Shown: positions 35,968-45,319 of the stretch, in pieces
Position numbering within the stretch: position 1 is the first letter of the stretch
Layout: every line of letters begins with the position of its first letter
Source: JAGREO01 sp020446285
GTDB taxonomy: Bacteria > Pseudomonadota > Alphaproteobacteria > Geminicoccales > Geminicoccaceae
Assembly: GCA_041398005.1 (NCBI GenBank)
Contig: JAWKVP010000012.1
Span: 1 to 64,000 of the forward strand
Direction: 5' to 3'
DNA length: 64,000 nt
Position numbers and translations under genes: made by a program
The notes under the pieces: generated by a model
Databases searched by the model: none
What the model saw: only the letters and a program-made list of their open reading frames with translations
What the model was told of the DNA's origin: nothing

Positions 35968-36951
35968 TCAGTTCTTCTGTTGCCGGTTCATCCTGTCGAG
36001 CAGCATGGAGGACGCGAACGCGTGTCCCTGCTCACGCCAGTGGCCGTCACGGTCGTAATAGAGATCCGGCCTTTCCTGTTTCGTTGGCATCACCAGAAGT
36101 TCGCTTCGGGCTTCCTCGAACAGTTTTTCCAGCCTTGCCAGCCGCCCGGCCCCGATTTCCACCGCAAGGCCCAGGACCGGCCAGTTCCGCTCGCCGCAGA
36201 CAGCAAGGATCCGGCGGAGGATTGCAAATGTGAGTTCGTCGCCGCCGTCCGGGTCTACCCTTTCGTCAGTGGAGCTTTCGCGGCGCTGGCGAAGGGCGAT
36301 CACCACTTCGCGGGCGAATCCGACCAGATGCAGGTTCGCGATCCATGGCGTGTCATCGATGGCGGCCTGGATCCGGCGTGCGAGTCCCGGCGGATGGACC
36401 GGAAGTGGTCGCAACGTTCCGGAATGGTCCGGTTCGAACAGCCGTTCCTCGCGATTGTCCTCGAAATCATTGCTGGTAAGCTGGATGACGACGAGGGACG
36501 GATCGAAGCGCGCGGCCTCGCGTTCGAGCCACAGAAGCGTTCGTCCGTTGCCGCTGTTGCCGACGCCGGTATTGACGATGGCGGGAGCCTCCGCGCCCAT
36601 TTCGCGTTCGAGCGCGGCGCGCACGAGTGACGGGAAGTCGAGATTCTGGTCGACGCCATAGCCCATGGTGAAACTGTCGCCGGTGAAGAGAATGGCTCCC
36701 TTCGCATCGTCCGGCAGTTCGGGCTCGCGAAAGCCGAGACTGTCGGTCTCGAGCAGCATATCGAATTCCGGGGTAATTCTGCGGATCGAGGCATTCTTCT
36801 TGAGCCACTTGCCGTAAACTGGATCAAACTCGGTGAAACTGGGGCCGACATTGCGGACTCGATCGGTGAGCCGCAGGCCCGCCTCGACCAGTGCGAGGGC
36901 CACGACGAGCGAGATGACGGGAAGAAGTGCTGCGGCTGCGAGCCTTTTCAT
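35968..36951 (-). CDS. SGNH/GDSL-like hydrolase, membrane-anchored or secreted
   Basis: About 327 residues. N-terminal hydrophobic segment (residues 3-22), then ILFTGDSFTMGYGVD with the catalytic Ser, the block III-like QLTSNDFEDN, and DGHWREQGH near the end, the Asp-x-x-His pattern. Likely an acyl-, acetyl- or carbohydrate esterase acting outside the cytoplasm. It begins one base after the carbamoyltransferase stop and is therefore part of that operon. Confidence 0.8.
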   Translation of the reverse strand: MKRLAAAALLPVISLVVALALVEAGLRLTDRVRNVGPSFTEFDPVYGKWLKKNASIRRITPEFDMLLETDSLGFREPELPDDAKGAILFTGDSFTMGYGVDQNLDFPSLVRAALEREMGAEAPAIVNTGVGNSGNGRTLLWLEREAARFDPSLVVIQLTSNDFEDNREERLFEPDHSGTLRPLPVHPPGLARRIQAAIDDTPWIANLHLVGFAREVVIALRQRRESSTDERVDPDGGDELTFAILRRILAVCGERNWPVLGLAVEIGAGRLARLEKLFEEARSELLVMPTKQERPDLYYDRDGHWREQGHAFASSMLLDRMNRQQKN

Positions 36952-36952
36952 C

Positions 36953-38782
36953 TCAGTCGAGCTCGAAGGCGGAGGAATAGTCGAGTTCGAGCGCGGAATC
37001 CTGTTCGGACCTGGAGAGATAGCAGTCGCCGATGGCGAGATGCTCGATGCCGGTGCCCATGAAACAGCGGAACGCGTCTTCCGGCGTACAGACGATGGGC
37101 TCGCCGCGCACATTGAACGAGGTGTTGACGATCACGGGGCAGCCGGTAAGCGATCGGAAGCGCTCGATCAGCGCGTGATAGCGCGGGTTGGTATCGGCAT
37201 GGACGGTCTGGATGCGGGCCGAGTAGTCGACATGGGTGACAGCGGGGATCTCCGAGCGGGCGACATTGAGCTTGTCGATGCCGAAAAGGGCCTCCTCCTC
37301 CGCCGTCATGCGCCGCCGCCGCCGTTCCGCGACGCCGGCGACCAGCAGCATGTACGGACTGTCATCGTCGAGCCCGAACCAGTCACCCACATGTTCGCGC
37401 AGCACGGAGGGAGCGAACGGGCGGAAGCTCTCGCGGAACTTGACCTTGAGATTGAGCAGTTTCTGCATGGTCGGCGAGCGGGCATCACCAAGGATCGAGC
37501 GGCCGCCGAGCGCCCTCGGGCCGAATTCCATGCGCCCCTGCATCCAGCCGATGGCATGACCGCGCGCGAGATCGTCCGCCGAGCGCGCGATCAGGCTCTC
37601 CTCGTCGAGCAGCTCGAAGCGCGCGCCTGCTGCTTTCAGGCGTGGCGCGATTTCCTCGTTGGTGAAGGAGGGCCCGAGATAGGCACCCTTCATGCGGTCG
37701 ACACCGGCGGAACGGGGGGCGTCGCCGAGTTCGTGCGCCACGCAGAGAGCGGCACCGAGCGCGCCGCCGGCATCGCCCGCGGCGGGCTGGATCCAGATCC
37801 GGTCGAATATCCCCTCGGCATGGATCCTGCCATTGGCGACACAGTTGAGCGCCACGCCACCGGCCATGCAGAGATGGCGCTGTCCGGTCTCGCGGCGGAT
37901 CGAGCGCGCCATGCGCAGCATCACTTCCTCGGTGACCGCCTGCACCGACGCCGCCAGATCCATGTGCCGCTGTGTCAGCTCCTCTTCCGGCCGTCTCGGC
38001 GGGCCGCCGACCAACCTGTCAAATGCTGCGTTGGTCATGGTGAGACCGGTGCAATAGTCGAAATAGCTCTGGTCGAGGCGGAAACTGCCATCCTCCTTGA
38101 TGTCGATCACATGCTCCATGATCGTCCGGGCGAAGCGCGGCTCGCCGTAAGGGGCAAGGCCCATCACCTTGTATTCGCCCGAATTCACCTTGAAACCGGT
38201 ATGGTAGGTGAAGGCCGAATAGAGCAGGCCGAGCGAGTGCGGGAAGTGGATCTCGCGGGTTATTTCGACGTGCTGTCTGCGCCCGATGCCAAGGCTCGTC
38301 GTGCTCCATTCGCCGACCCCGTCCATCGTCAGGATCGCCGCTTCCCCGAATGGCGAGGGGAAGAAGGCGCTGGCGGCATGGCTCTCGTGATGCTCGGTGA
38401 AGAGCAGGCTGCCGTTCCATCGCCCGCTGCCCGGAAGCTGTTCGAGAAAATCCCGCAACATGCTTTTCTGGAAGAGCTTTTCCTTCACCCAGACGGGCAT
38501 GGAGGTTCGAAAGGAGCGAAAGCCCTTCGGCGCGAACGCCAGATAGGTTTCGAGCAGGCGTTCGAACTTCAGGAAAGGCTTGTCGTAGAAGACGACGTGA
38601 TCGACATCGCCGAGATCCACGCCACCTTCGGCAAGGCAGAAAGCGACAGCGGCCGCCGGAAAGCCGGAATCGTGCTTGATCCGGGTGAAACGCTCCTCCT
38701 GGGCCGCGGCAACGATATCGCCGTCACGCACCAGAGCCGCTGCACTGTCGTGATAAAAGGCCGAGATGCCGAGTACGAGCAT
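36953..38782 (-). CDS. NodU/SxtI-type carbamoyltransferase
   Basis: 609 residues. Kae1-like N-terminal domain with ISAFYHDSAAALV, FTEHHESHAASAFF (metal/nucleotide His cluster), LTMDGVGEWSTTS and NSGEYKVMGLAPYGEP, and a C-terminal domain with GWMQGRMEFGPRALGGRSIL, RESFRPFAPSV and GCPVIVNTSFNVRGEP. The family (TobZ, NodU, SxtI) transfers carbamoyl from carbamoyl phosphate via carbamoyl-AMP to a hydroxyl of a sugar or natural product. Acceptor unknown; likely an exported or cell-surface glycan or metabolite given its neighbours. Confidence 0.9.
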   Translation of the reverse strand: MLVLGISAFYHDSAAALVRDGDIVAAAQEERFTRIKHDSGFPAAAVAFCLAEGGVDLGDVDHVVFYDKPFLKFERLLETYLAFAPKGFRSFRTSMPVWVKEKLFQKSMLRDFLEQLPGSGRWNGSLLFTEHHESHAASAFFPSPFGEAAILTMDGVGEWSTTSLGIGRRQHVEITREIHFPHSLGLLYSAFTYHTGFKVNSGEYKVMGLAPYGEPRFARTIMEHVIDIKEDGSFRLDQSYFDYCTGLTMTNAAFDRLVGGPPRRPEEELTQRHMDLAASVQAVTEEVMLRMARSIRRETGQRHLCMAGGVALNCVANGRIHAEGIFDRIWIQPAAGDAGGALGAALCVAHELGDAPRSAGVDRMKGAYLGPSFTNEEIAPRLKAAGARFELLDEESLIARSADDLARGHAIGWMQGRMEFGPRALGGRSILGDARSPTMQKLLNLKVKFRESFRPFAPSVLREHVGDWFGLDDDSPYMLLVAGVAERRRRRMTAEEEALFGIDKLNVARSEIPAVTHVDYSARIQTVHADTNPRYHALIERFRSLTGCPVIVNTSFNVRGEPIVCTPEDAFRCFMGTGIEHLAIGDCYLSRSEQDSALELDYSSAFELD

Positions 38783-38806
38783 CCTGCTCTCCGTTTGCCG
38801 GTCTGT

Positions 38807-38956
38807 TCAGAACAGCGTGTAGATGAACGGTGCGACAGCGGTTCCCTGGGTCAGGACGAGCAGCGCGCCGAACAATCCGAGCACGGCCAGAATGGGCAGG
38901 AGCCAGAATTTCTTCCGCACCCGCATGAATCGCCAGAGTTCGGCGAGTATGTCCAT
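38807..38956 (-). CDS. DUF5989 small membrane protein, SxtK-like
   Basis: 49 residues in a frame with no longer ORF. LAELWRFMRVRKKFWLLPILAVL and a second hydrophobic stretch ending in FIYTLF fit the tiny single-helix DUF5989 proteins found beside carbamoyltransferases, of which sxtK is an example. It lies 24 bases upstream of the carbamoyltransferase start and 17 bases after the SxtJ-like stop. Function unknown. Confidence 0.75.
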   Translation of the reverse strand: MDILAELWRFMRVRKKFWLLPILAVLGLFGALLVLTQGTAVAPFIYTLF

Positions 38957-38973
38957 GTATGGGCTATTCCCGG

Positions 38974-39411
38974 CTAGAACTGGTTGCGCAGGCTGTCGGC
39001 GGTCTTGCCGGCAGGCTCCCGTTCGATCCAGTAGGTTGACGCCGCCCTGTCAAAGGCTACCGCCAGCGGCCGCTTGCCGAACAGGCGCATGCAGATGCCG
39101 ATGGGAACGATGGTCAGCACGAAGACGGCGAAGAGAATGACAGGATTGACGATGCGGGCAAGCAGCAGCCCGAGTTTCGTCCAGGCCCTGTTGGCGATCG
39201 CCAGCCGATCCGGGGCCAGGGCCGCCGCGAGCAGAAGCGGTATCGCCACCAGCCACATCAGCATGGTGACCCCGTCGAGGCCCGATGAGCCGAAGAGCGC
39301 CCGCGCGCTGCCCAGAACCGCGAGAATCCCGCCGACGGTCCAGCCGAACGCGCGGTTCGATGACGTTTTCACCGCGCCATGTTCGCGCGCGGCTTCATGC
39401 GTGGCCGACAC
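38974..39411 (-). CDS. SxtJ family membrane protein
   Basis: 145 residues with four hydrophobic segments between about 23 and 110. SSNRAFGWTVGGI near the N-terminus and IVNPVILFAVFVLTIVPIG are typical of SxtJ-like proteins. First gene of the carbamoyltransferase operon. Its role is unknown; in the saxitoxin cluster sxtJ and sxtK accompany the carbamoyltransferase sxtI. Confidence 0.75.
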   Translation of the reverse strand: MSATHEAAREHGAVKTSSNRAFGWTVGGILAVLGSARALFGSSGLDGVTMLMWLVAIPLLLAAALAPDRLAIANRAWTKLGLLLARIVNPVILFAVFVLTIVPIGICMRLFGKRPLAVAFDRAASTYWIEREPAGKTADSLRNQF

Positions 39412-39663
39412 TTGCAGTTCCCTTTCGATGCGGAACCTTGCTGCCAGTTTTCAGATGATTCATCGCCTTGTCGGCGACACGGTCGCTCTCCACCCGAGAG
39501 GGGCAGATTCGAGTGCACCATGATCTAGGGTGTGGCCCGGCGTTTGCATAGATCACATCATGCGAAGATTCGCGATTTCAATATCCATGTTGCGCCGTCG
39601 CCGATTTCCCGATCATGGGAGGGCACGAGGGGAAGGCATCCGGATCCGGCGGAGCGGGCGGCA

Positions 39664-40587
39664 TCAACTGCCCCGGACGATCTCCGTCTCGTCATATCCC
39701 TGGATGAAGAGCAGCGTTTCGAGATCGCCGTGATTGACGGAGATATCGGCGACGGCCTGAACGGCGAGCCTGGCGTGAAAGGCAACACCGAGGCCGGCCG
39801 CCTCGATCATCTCGCGGTCGTTGGCACCGTCACCCACGGCCATGGTGGCACCGCGTTCGAGGCCGCGCATGGTGGCGAATTCAAGCAGCGAGGCGAGCTT
39901 CGCCCGAGGGTCGACGATCTCGCCGATCAGGCGGCCGGTGAGTCTGCCGTTCCTGATCCCGAGGCGATTGCCTCGATGGACGTCCAGCCCGAGCCGCTGT
40001 GCGACATGTGCCGTAAAGAGGGTGAAGCCGCCTGAAACGAGAGCGGTCATCGCACCGTTTGCGCGCATGGTGGCGATCAGCGCTTCCGCCCCCGGTGTCA
40101 GTTTCAGGCGTTCGCGGATGACCTCCTCGACAGCCTTCTCCGGCACTCCTTCGAGCAGGGCAACGCGCTCGACGAGTGCGCTCGCGAAGTCGAGCCCGCC
40201 GGCCATGGCGCGTTCGGTGATCGATGCGACTTCGGCGCGCAGACCGATCGTGTCGGCGAGCTCATCGATACATTCGATGGTGATCAGCGTGCTGTCCATA
40301 TCGGCAACGAGCAGGGACTTTCGCCGCCCCCCGGCCGGCAGGACGAGCACATCCATGCCGAGTGCCTCGAGATCGCGGGCGACGAGGTCTCGCGCGGTCC
40401 GCGGTGTCATGGTTTCCGTGACGATTTCCGCAGCCCGTCCCTCGGCGAGCCAGCGTAGCTTTCCGTTGAAAAGACGCATGAGCACGTTGACAAACTCTGC
40501 GGAAAGCGGCTCACCGCCATGGCCACCGACAAGGCAGATCGCGGTTGGCCCTTCAGCGGACGGCTGGGAGACGGATGCGCTTTTCAT
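39664..40587 (-). CDS. serB: Phosphoserine phosphatase
   Basis: 307 residues. An N-terminal ACT-like region (to about 85), then the HAD catalytic core: nucleophile Asp in VADMDSTLI, ERAMAGGLDF, SGGFTLF with Ser/Thr motif II, and GDGANDREMI motif III. Last step of serine biosynthesis from phosphoserine. It starts within the start region of divergent miaA, 13 bases overlapping. Confidence 0.93.
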   Translation of the reverse strand: MKSASVSQPSAEGPTAICLVGGHGGEPLSAEFVNVLMRLFNGKLRWLAEGRAAEIVTETMTPRTARDLVARDLEALGMDVLVLPAGGRRKSLLVADMDSTLITIECIDELADTIGLRAEVASITERAMAGGLDFASALVERVALLEGVPEKAVEEVIRERLKLTPGAEALIATMRANGAMTALVSGGFTLFTAHVAQRLGLDVHRGNRLGIRNGRLTGRLIGEIVDPRAKLASLLEFATMRGLERGATMAVGDGANDREMIEAAGLGVAFHARLAVQAVADISVNHGDLETLLFIQGYDETEIVRGS

Positions 40588-41534
40588 CGACCCTTCTGAT
40601 CATCGGCGGCACGACGGCAAGCGGCAAGTCGGCGCTGGCGCTGACACTGGCCGCCCGGCTCGCTGTATCGGGTATCCGAACGGAGATCGTCAACTGCGAC
40701 AGCGTGCAGCTCTACAGGCATCTGCCGATCCTGACAGCGCGACCCGATGCCGCCGAGGAGGCGAGGGCACCGCACCATCTCTATGGTCTGTTCGAACCGC
40801 ATGAGCCCGCGGATGCCGCCCGCTGGCTGGCGATGGCGGCGCCGGTCATCGCCGATATCCGCGGGCGCGGCGCCGTACCGGTGCTCGTCGGCGGCACGGG
40901 ATTGTATATTCACGCCTTGTTCAACGGGCTGGCACCGGTGCCGGCGATCGATCCGGGTATCCGCGACGTGGTTCGTGCCATGCCGGCCGGTGATCTGCAT
41001 CCCGTCCTCCTTCGCGAGGATCCCGTCATGGCGGCCCGCCTCGATCCGGGCGACAGCCAGCGTCTGATGCGGGCGATCGAGGTCATCCGTTCGACCGGGC
41101 GCTCGCTCGGGCAGTGGCAGTCGGAAGAACGATGGTCGCCCGTGAAGCTGGAAGAAGTGCGCGGTGCCGTGCTTCTGCCGCCGCGCGAACGGCTCCGGGA
41201 GCGCATCGAGGAGCGCATGCGGCGGATGCTCGCAAACGGTGCGGCGAGCGAGGTCGAGGCGCTGTGCCGCATCGTTCGCGATCCCCTCTCGTTGCCGATC
41301 GGCAAGACGCACGGGCTTGCCGAGATCATGGCGTATCTGGACGGCCGCATGAGCGAGGATGAGGTCGTCGAACGGACTTCGACCCGCGTCCGGCAATATG
41401 CCAAACGGCAATCCACATGGTTCCGGCGCCAGTCACCGCTGCTGCCCGTGCTCGCCGAATTCGGAGAGGTGCCGGAAACCGTGGATAAGCTGCTGATGCA
41501 CCTCGACAAGATGGCAAGCCGGGAAGCCGACTGA
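40575..41534 (+). CDS. miaA: tRNA dimethylallyltransferase
   Basis: 319 residues. P-loop IIGGTTASGKSALAL at the N-terminus, INCDSVQLYR-like VNCDSVQLYRHL, VGGTGLYIHAL and the basic YAKRQSTWFRRQ near the C-terminus define MiaA, which adds dimethylallyl to A37 of tRNAs. ATG 40575 overlaps the serB start region. It reads toward ilvB; serB and miaA are commonly adjacent in alphaproteobacteria. Confidence 0.95.
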   Translation: MRFSSTLLIIGGTTASGKSALALTLAARLAVSGIRTEIVNCDSVQLYRHLPILTARPDAAEEARAPHHLYGLFEPHEPADAARWLAMAAPVIADIRGRGAVPVLVGGTGLYIHALFNGLAPVPAIDPGIRDVVRAMPAGDLHPVLLREDPVMAARLDPGDSQRLMRAIEVIRSTGRSLGQWQSEERWSPVKLEEVRGAVLLPPRERLRERIEERMRRMLANGAASEVEALCRIVRDPLSLPIGKTHGLAEIMAYLDGRMSEDEVVERTSTRVRQYAKRQSTWFRRQSPLLPVLAEFGEVPETVDKLLMHLDKMASREAD

Positions 41535-41732
41535 AAACATACGTTGCGATGCAGGGATGCAGGCCGGTTCGTGTTGACCGGCCGGGGTGTCCTGTTTAGG
41601 TTGCGGGGCCTTCCCGAGGGAATGCCGCACCGCAACAATGGATCGTCTCAACCGCTGGATGAGGCGTCGAGGAGACGGCGAGGCGTCCGTACGGGAGGAA
41701 ACCCTGAAAAACCAAACTCTGGAGCCCATGTC

Positions 41733-43529
41733 ATGACCGCCGAGAAGAACGAGCCCAACGCCGTCGACACCCCGTCGATGACGGGTTCGCAGGTGGTGAT
41801 TCAGGCACTGGTCGATCAGGGTGTGGAACATGTGTTCGGCTATCCCGGCGGCGCGGTGCTGCCGATCTATGATGCGATTTTCCAGCAGGACAAGGTCAAG
41901 CACATCCTCGTCCGCCACGAGCAGGGTGCTGTTCATGCCGCCGAAGGCTATGCGCGCAGCACCGGCAAGGTCGGCTGCGTGCTCGTCACTTCCGGTCCGG
42001 GGGCGACCAACACCGTCACCGGACTCGCCGATGCGCTGATGGACTCGATTCCGGTCGTCTGTTTCACCGGCCAGGTGCCGACCCACATGATCGGCAACGA
42101 TGCCTTCCAGGAAGCCGACACGGTGGGCATCACCCGCCCGTGCACCAAGCACAATTATCTGGTCAAGGATCCCGCGGATCTTGCCCGTGTGGTGCATGAG
42201 GCGTTCCAGATCGCCCGTTCCGGGCGTCCGGGGCCGGTCGTCGTCGATCTGCCCAAGGACATCCAGATGGGGCCGGCTCCCTATGTCAGCAAGGAGAAGG
42301 TCAGGCGGCGGAGCTACAATCCGGTCGTCGAGCCGGATTCCGATGCGATCGAACGGGCTGTCGATGCGCTCATCAAGGCCGAGCGGCCCATCGTCTATGC
42401 CGGCGGCGGCATCATCAATGCCGGCCCGAGAGCTTCCGAGCTGCTTACCGAGTTCGTGCGCGAGACCGGCTATCCGGTGACGCTGACACTCATGGGGCTC
42501 GGCGCCTATCCGGCTTCCGACCGCCAGTTCGTCGGCATGCTGGGAATGCACGGCACCTATGAGGCCAACATGGCCATGCATGGCTGCGACGTCATGCTCA
42601 ATGTCGGTGCCCGCTTCGACGATCGCGTGACCGGGCGCATCGACGGTTTCTCGCCGGTGTCGACCAAGATCCATGTCGATATCGACCCGTCCTCCATCAA
42701 CAAGAACGTCGCAGTCGATATCTCGGTGGTCGGCGATGCGACGAAGACGCTCGAGGCGCTGCTCGCGGCGTGGCGGCGGCGCGCCAACAGTCACGATCCG
42801 GCACAGATCGCCTCGTGGTGGGGGCAGATCGACGATTGGCGCAAGCGCGACTCGCTGCGCTTTCGTCAGGACATGAACGGCAAGATCAAGCCGCAATACG
42901 CCATCCGCCGGTTGTGGGAGCTGACGCGCGACCGCGATGTCTACATCACCACCGAGGTCGGCCAGCACCAGATGTGGGCGGCCCAGCATTTCGGCTTCGA
43001 CAAGCCGAACCGGTGGATGACTTCGGGTGGCCTCGGTACCATGGGATACGGGTTCCCGGCGGCCATGGGCGTGCAGATGGCCCATCCCGAAGCGCTGGTG
43101 ATCGATATCGCCGGCGAATCTTCGTGGCTGATGAACATGCAGGAGATGTCGACCTGCATGCAGCACGGGCTTCCGGTGAAATCCTTCATCCTCAACAATT
43201 CCTATATGGGCATGGTGCGTCAGTGGCAGGACTTCTTCCATGGCAGCCGTCACGCGCACAGCTACATGGAAAGCCTGCCGGATTTCGTGAAGCTGGCCGA
43301 GGCGTTTGGTGCGGTGGGTCTGCGCGCGGAAAAGCCCAGCGAGGTGGACGATCTCATCAAGGAGATGATCCGCATCGACAAGCCGGTGATCGCGGATGTG
43401 GTCGTGGACCGCGCGGAGAACGTCTATCCGATGATTCCGGGCGGTGCCGCGCACAACGAGATCAGGATGAGTCCCGAGGAAGATGGCGCACACGAGGCGA
43501 TCTCCGAAACCGGTATGACACTGGTCTGA
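41733..43529 (+). CDS. ilvB: Acetolactate synthase large subunit
   Basis: 598 residues. FGYPGGAVLPIYDAI, the catalytic Glu in LVRHEQGAVHAAEGYA, FAD/TPP domains and GLPVKSFILNNSYMGM for the TPP site. The usual GD in the TPP motif reads AGESSWLMNMQEM (Glu for Asp), a change I recall from other alphaproteobacteria. Condenses pyruvate into acetolactate, first step of valine/leucine/isoleucine synthesis. Start at ATG 41733 after GGAGC; no attenuator peptide rich in branched residues seen upstream. Confidence 0.96.
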   Translation: MTAEKNEPNAVDTPSMTGSQVVIQALVDQGVEHVFGYPGGAVLPIYDAIFQQDKVKHILVRHEQGAVHAAEGYARSTGKVGCVLVTSGPGATNTVTGLADALMDSIPVVCFTGQVPTHMIGNDAFQEADTVGITRPCTKHNYLVKDPADLARVVHEAFQIARSGRPGPVVVDLPKDIQMGPAPYVSKEKVRRRSYNPVVEPDSDAIERAVDALIKAERPIVYAGGGIINAGPRASELLTEFVRETGYPVTLTLMGLGAYPASDRQFVGMLGMHGTYEANMAMHGCDVMLNVGARFDDRVTGRIDGFSPVSTKIHVDIDPSSINKNVAVDISVVGDATKTLEALLAAWRRRANSHDPAQIASWWGQIDDWRKRDSLRFRQDMNGKIKPQYAIRRLWELTRDRDVYITTEVGQHQMWAAQHFGFDKPNRWMTSGGLGTMGYGFPAAMGVQMAHPEALVIDIAGESSWLMNMQEMSTCMQHGLPVKSFILNNSYMGMVRQWQDFFHGSRHAHSYMESLPDFVKLAEAFGAVGLRAEKPSEVDDLIKEMIRIDKPVIADVVVDRAENVYPMIPGGAAHNEIRMSPEEDGAHEAISETGMTLV

Positions 43530-43575
43530 GACGATCGAGCCCCGCACATAACCACGTCAATTCGAGTAGAACCAG

Positions 43576-44088
43576 ATGAGCGAAAACGAGCGACGCCATA
43601 CGATTGTCGTTCTTGTCGACAATGAGCCGGGCGTTCTGGCCCGTGTGATCGGCCTCTTTTCGGGCCGCGGCTACAATATCGAGAGTCTGACCGTATCCGA
43701 GGTGGACCATGCGCGGTCTCTCTCGCGCATCAATATCGTCACGGTGGGCACCGAGTTCGTGATCGAACAGATCAAGGCGCTCCTCGACAAGTGCGTACCG
43801 GTGCATTTCGTCCGTGATCTCACGGTCGAGGGCAATCCGGTCGAGCGCGAACTGGCGCTGGTCAAGGTGTTCGGCAATCGCGAGCGCCTGATCGACGCAT
43901 TGCGGATCGCCGATTTCATGGGCGCACGCCTCGTCGAGCGAACCGTCGAGTGCTTCATCTTCGAGGCGACCGGCACGAGCGACGATCTCGACGCCTTCAT
44001 CAACATGATCCAGCCTGCCGAGGTCAGCCGCGCCGGTGTCGTCGCGATCGGCCGCGGTGCTGGCATCCTGGAACCCAGGGGGGACTGA
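43576..44088 (+). CDS. ilvH: Acetolactate synthase small regulatory subunit
   Basis: 170 residues. N-terminal ACT domain (TIVVLVDNEPGVLARVIGLFSGRGYNIESLTV) that binds valine for feedback inhibition, and a C-terminal domain with ELALVKVFG and GVVAIGRGAG. Follows ilvB by 46 bases. Confidence 0.95.
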   Translation: MSENERRHTIVVLVDNEPGVLARVIGLFSGRGYNIESLTVSEVDHARSLSRINIVTVGTEFVIEQIKALLDKCVPVHFVRDLTVEGNPVERELALVKVFGNRERLIDALRIADFMGARLVERTVECFIFEATGTSDDLDAFINMIQPAEVSRAGVVAIGRGAGILEPRGD

Positions 44089-44094
44089 ACGCGA

Positions 44095-44124
44095 GGCCCG
44101 CGCGTTTCGCGGGTCCGCCGTTTT
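44095..44124 (+). terminator. Hairpin in the ilvH-ilvC spacer, possible attenuator
   Basis: Stem GGCCCGCG/CGCGGGTC (8 bp with one G-T, 5-nt loop), then a T-run TTTT at 44121-44124, placed between ilvH and ilvC. Could partly terminate and lower or uncouple ilvC. Confidence 0.4.
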
Positions 44125-44150
44125 CGAACAGCAAGCGTATGGGAGCAGAA

Positions 44151-45170
44151 ATGCGCGTCTATTATGAGGCCGATGCCGATCTCAATCTGATCAAGTCCAA
44201 AAAGGTTGCCGTCATCGGCTATGGCAGCCAGGGCTTCGGTCATTCGAACAACATGAAGGATTCCGGCGTCGCCGGGGTGGTCGTGGGCCTGCGCGAGGGC
44301 AGCCCGTCGCGGGCCAAGGCCGAGCGTGCCGGTCTCAAGGTGATGACCCCGGCCGAGGCGGCGAAGTGGGCCGATGTGGTCATGGTACTGACCCCGGACG
44401 AGCTCCAGGCCGACATCTACAAGGAAGACCTCGAGCCGAACATGAAGGAAGGCGCGGCGCTGATGTTCGCGCACGGCTTCAACATCCATTTTCGCCTGAT
44501 CGAGCCGCGCCCCGACCTCGACGTGCTGATGATAGCGCCCAAGGGCCCCGGTCATCTGGTGCGTGCGGAGTACCAGAAGGGTGCGGGCGTACCTTCGCTT
44601 CTCGCCATCCATCAGGATGCCACCGGCAACGCGCATGATATCGGTCTCTCCTATGGTGCGGCCATCGGCGGTGCGCGTGCGGGCATCATCGAAACGACAT
44701 TCAAGGAGGAGGTCGAGACCGATCTCTTCGGCGAGCAGGTGGTGCTTTGCGGCGGTCTCTGCGCGCTGATCCAGGCCGGGTTCGAGACGCTGACCGAGGC
44801 GGGCTACGCCCCGGAGATGGCCTATTTCGAGACGGTCCACGAGGTGAAGCTGATCGTCGACCTCATCTATGAGGGCGGCCTCGCCGACATGCGCTACTCG
44901 ATCTCCAATACCGCCGAATATGGCGACTACATGACCGGCCCGCGCATCATCACGCCCGAGACCAAGGCCGAGATGAAGCGTGTGCTCGCCGACATCCAGG
45001 AGGGCCGCTTCGCCCGCGACTGGGTGCTCGAGAACAAGGCCGGCCAGTCTTCCTTCAAGGCGATCCGTGCCCGACATGCCGACCATGCTCTCGAAGAGGT
45101 CGGCAAGAAGCTGCGTGGCATGATGCCGTGGATCGGCGCCAACAAGCTGGTCGCCGGCACCAAGGACTGA
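44151..45170 (+). CDS. ilvC: Ketol-acid reductoisomerase
   Basis: 339 residues, class I. VIGYGSQGFGHSNNMKDSG is the NADPH loop; FAHGFNIHF and PKGPGHLVRAEY mark the core; ISNTAEYGDY near the C-terminus carries metal ligands. Converts acetolactate to the dihydroxy acid. GGGAGCAGAA precedes ATG 44151. Confidence 0.97.
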   Translation: MRVYYEADADLNLIKSKKVAVIGYGSQGFGHSNNMKDSGVAGVVVGLREGSPSRAKAERAGLKVMTPAEAAKWADVVMVLTPDELQADIYKEDLEPNMKEGAALMFAHGFNIHFRLIEPRPDLDVLMIAPKGPGHLVRAEYQKGAGVPSLLAIHQDATGNAHDIGLSYGAAIGGARAGIIETTFKEEVETDLFGEQVVLCGGLCALIQAGFETLTEAGYAPEMAYFETVHEVKLIVDLIYEGGLADMRYSISNTAEYGDYMTGPRIITPETKAEMKRVLADIQEGRFARDWVLENKAGQSSFKAIRARHADHALEEVGKKLRGMMPWIGANKLVAGTKD

Positions 45171-45229
45171 ACTGAGCGAAGCGTCCGTCTGCGGCAAAGT
45201 CCAGCCGCTGACCCGCCCGCAAGTGGAAG

Positions 45230-45264
45230 AGCGCCCGGTGATATTGTGTCATCGGGCGCTTTTT
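45230..45264 (+). terminator. Intrinsic terminator after ilvC
   Basis: Perfect 8-bp stem AGCGCCCG/CGGGCGCT followed by TTTTT, 60 bases past the ilvC stop. Clear end of the ilv operon. Confidence 0.85.
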
Positions 45265-45319
45265 CAACCGTCGGCCGAATGGCTTGTTTCGGGTCACAGG
45301 CCATAGCATACTGGACCTT

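Noticed and set aside
36833..38977. 714-residue plus-strand frame over the carbamoyltransferase
   Set aside because: Mirror of a well-conserved minus-strand gene; no domain visible.
41433..43547. 704-residue minus-strand frame over ilvB
   Set aside because: ilvB is unequivocal; the antisense frame is a by-product of GC-rich codons.
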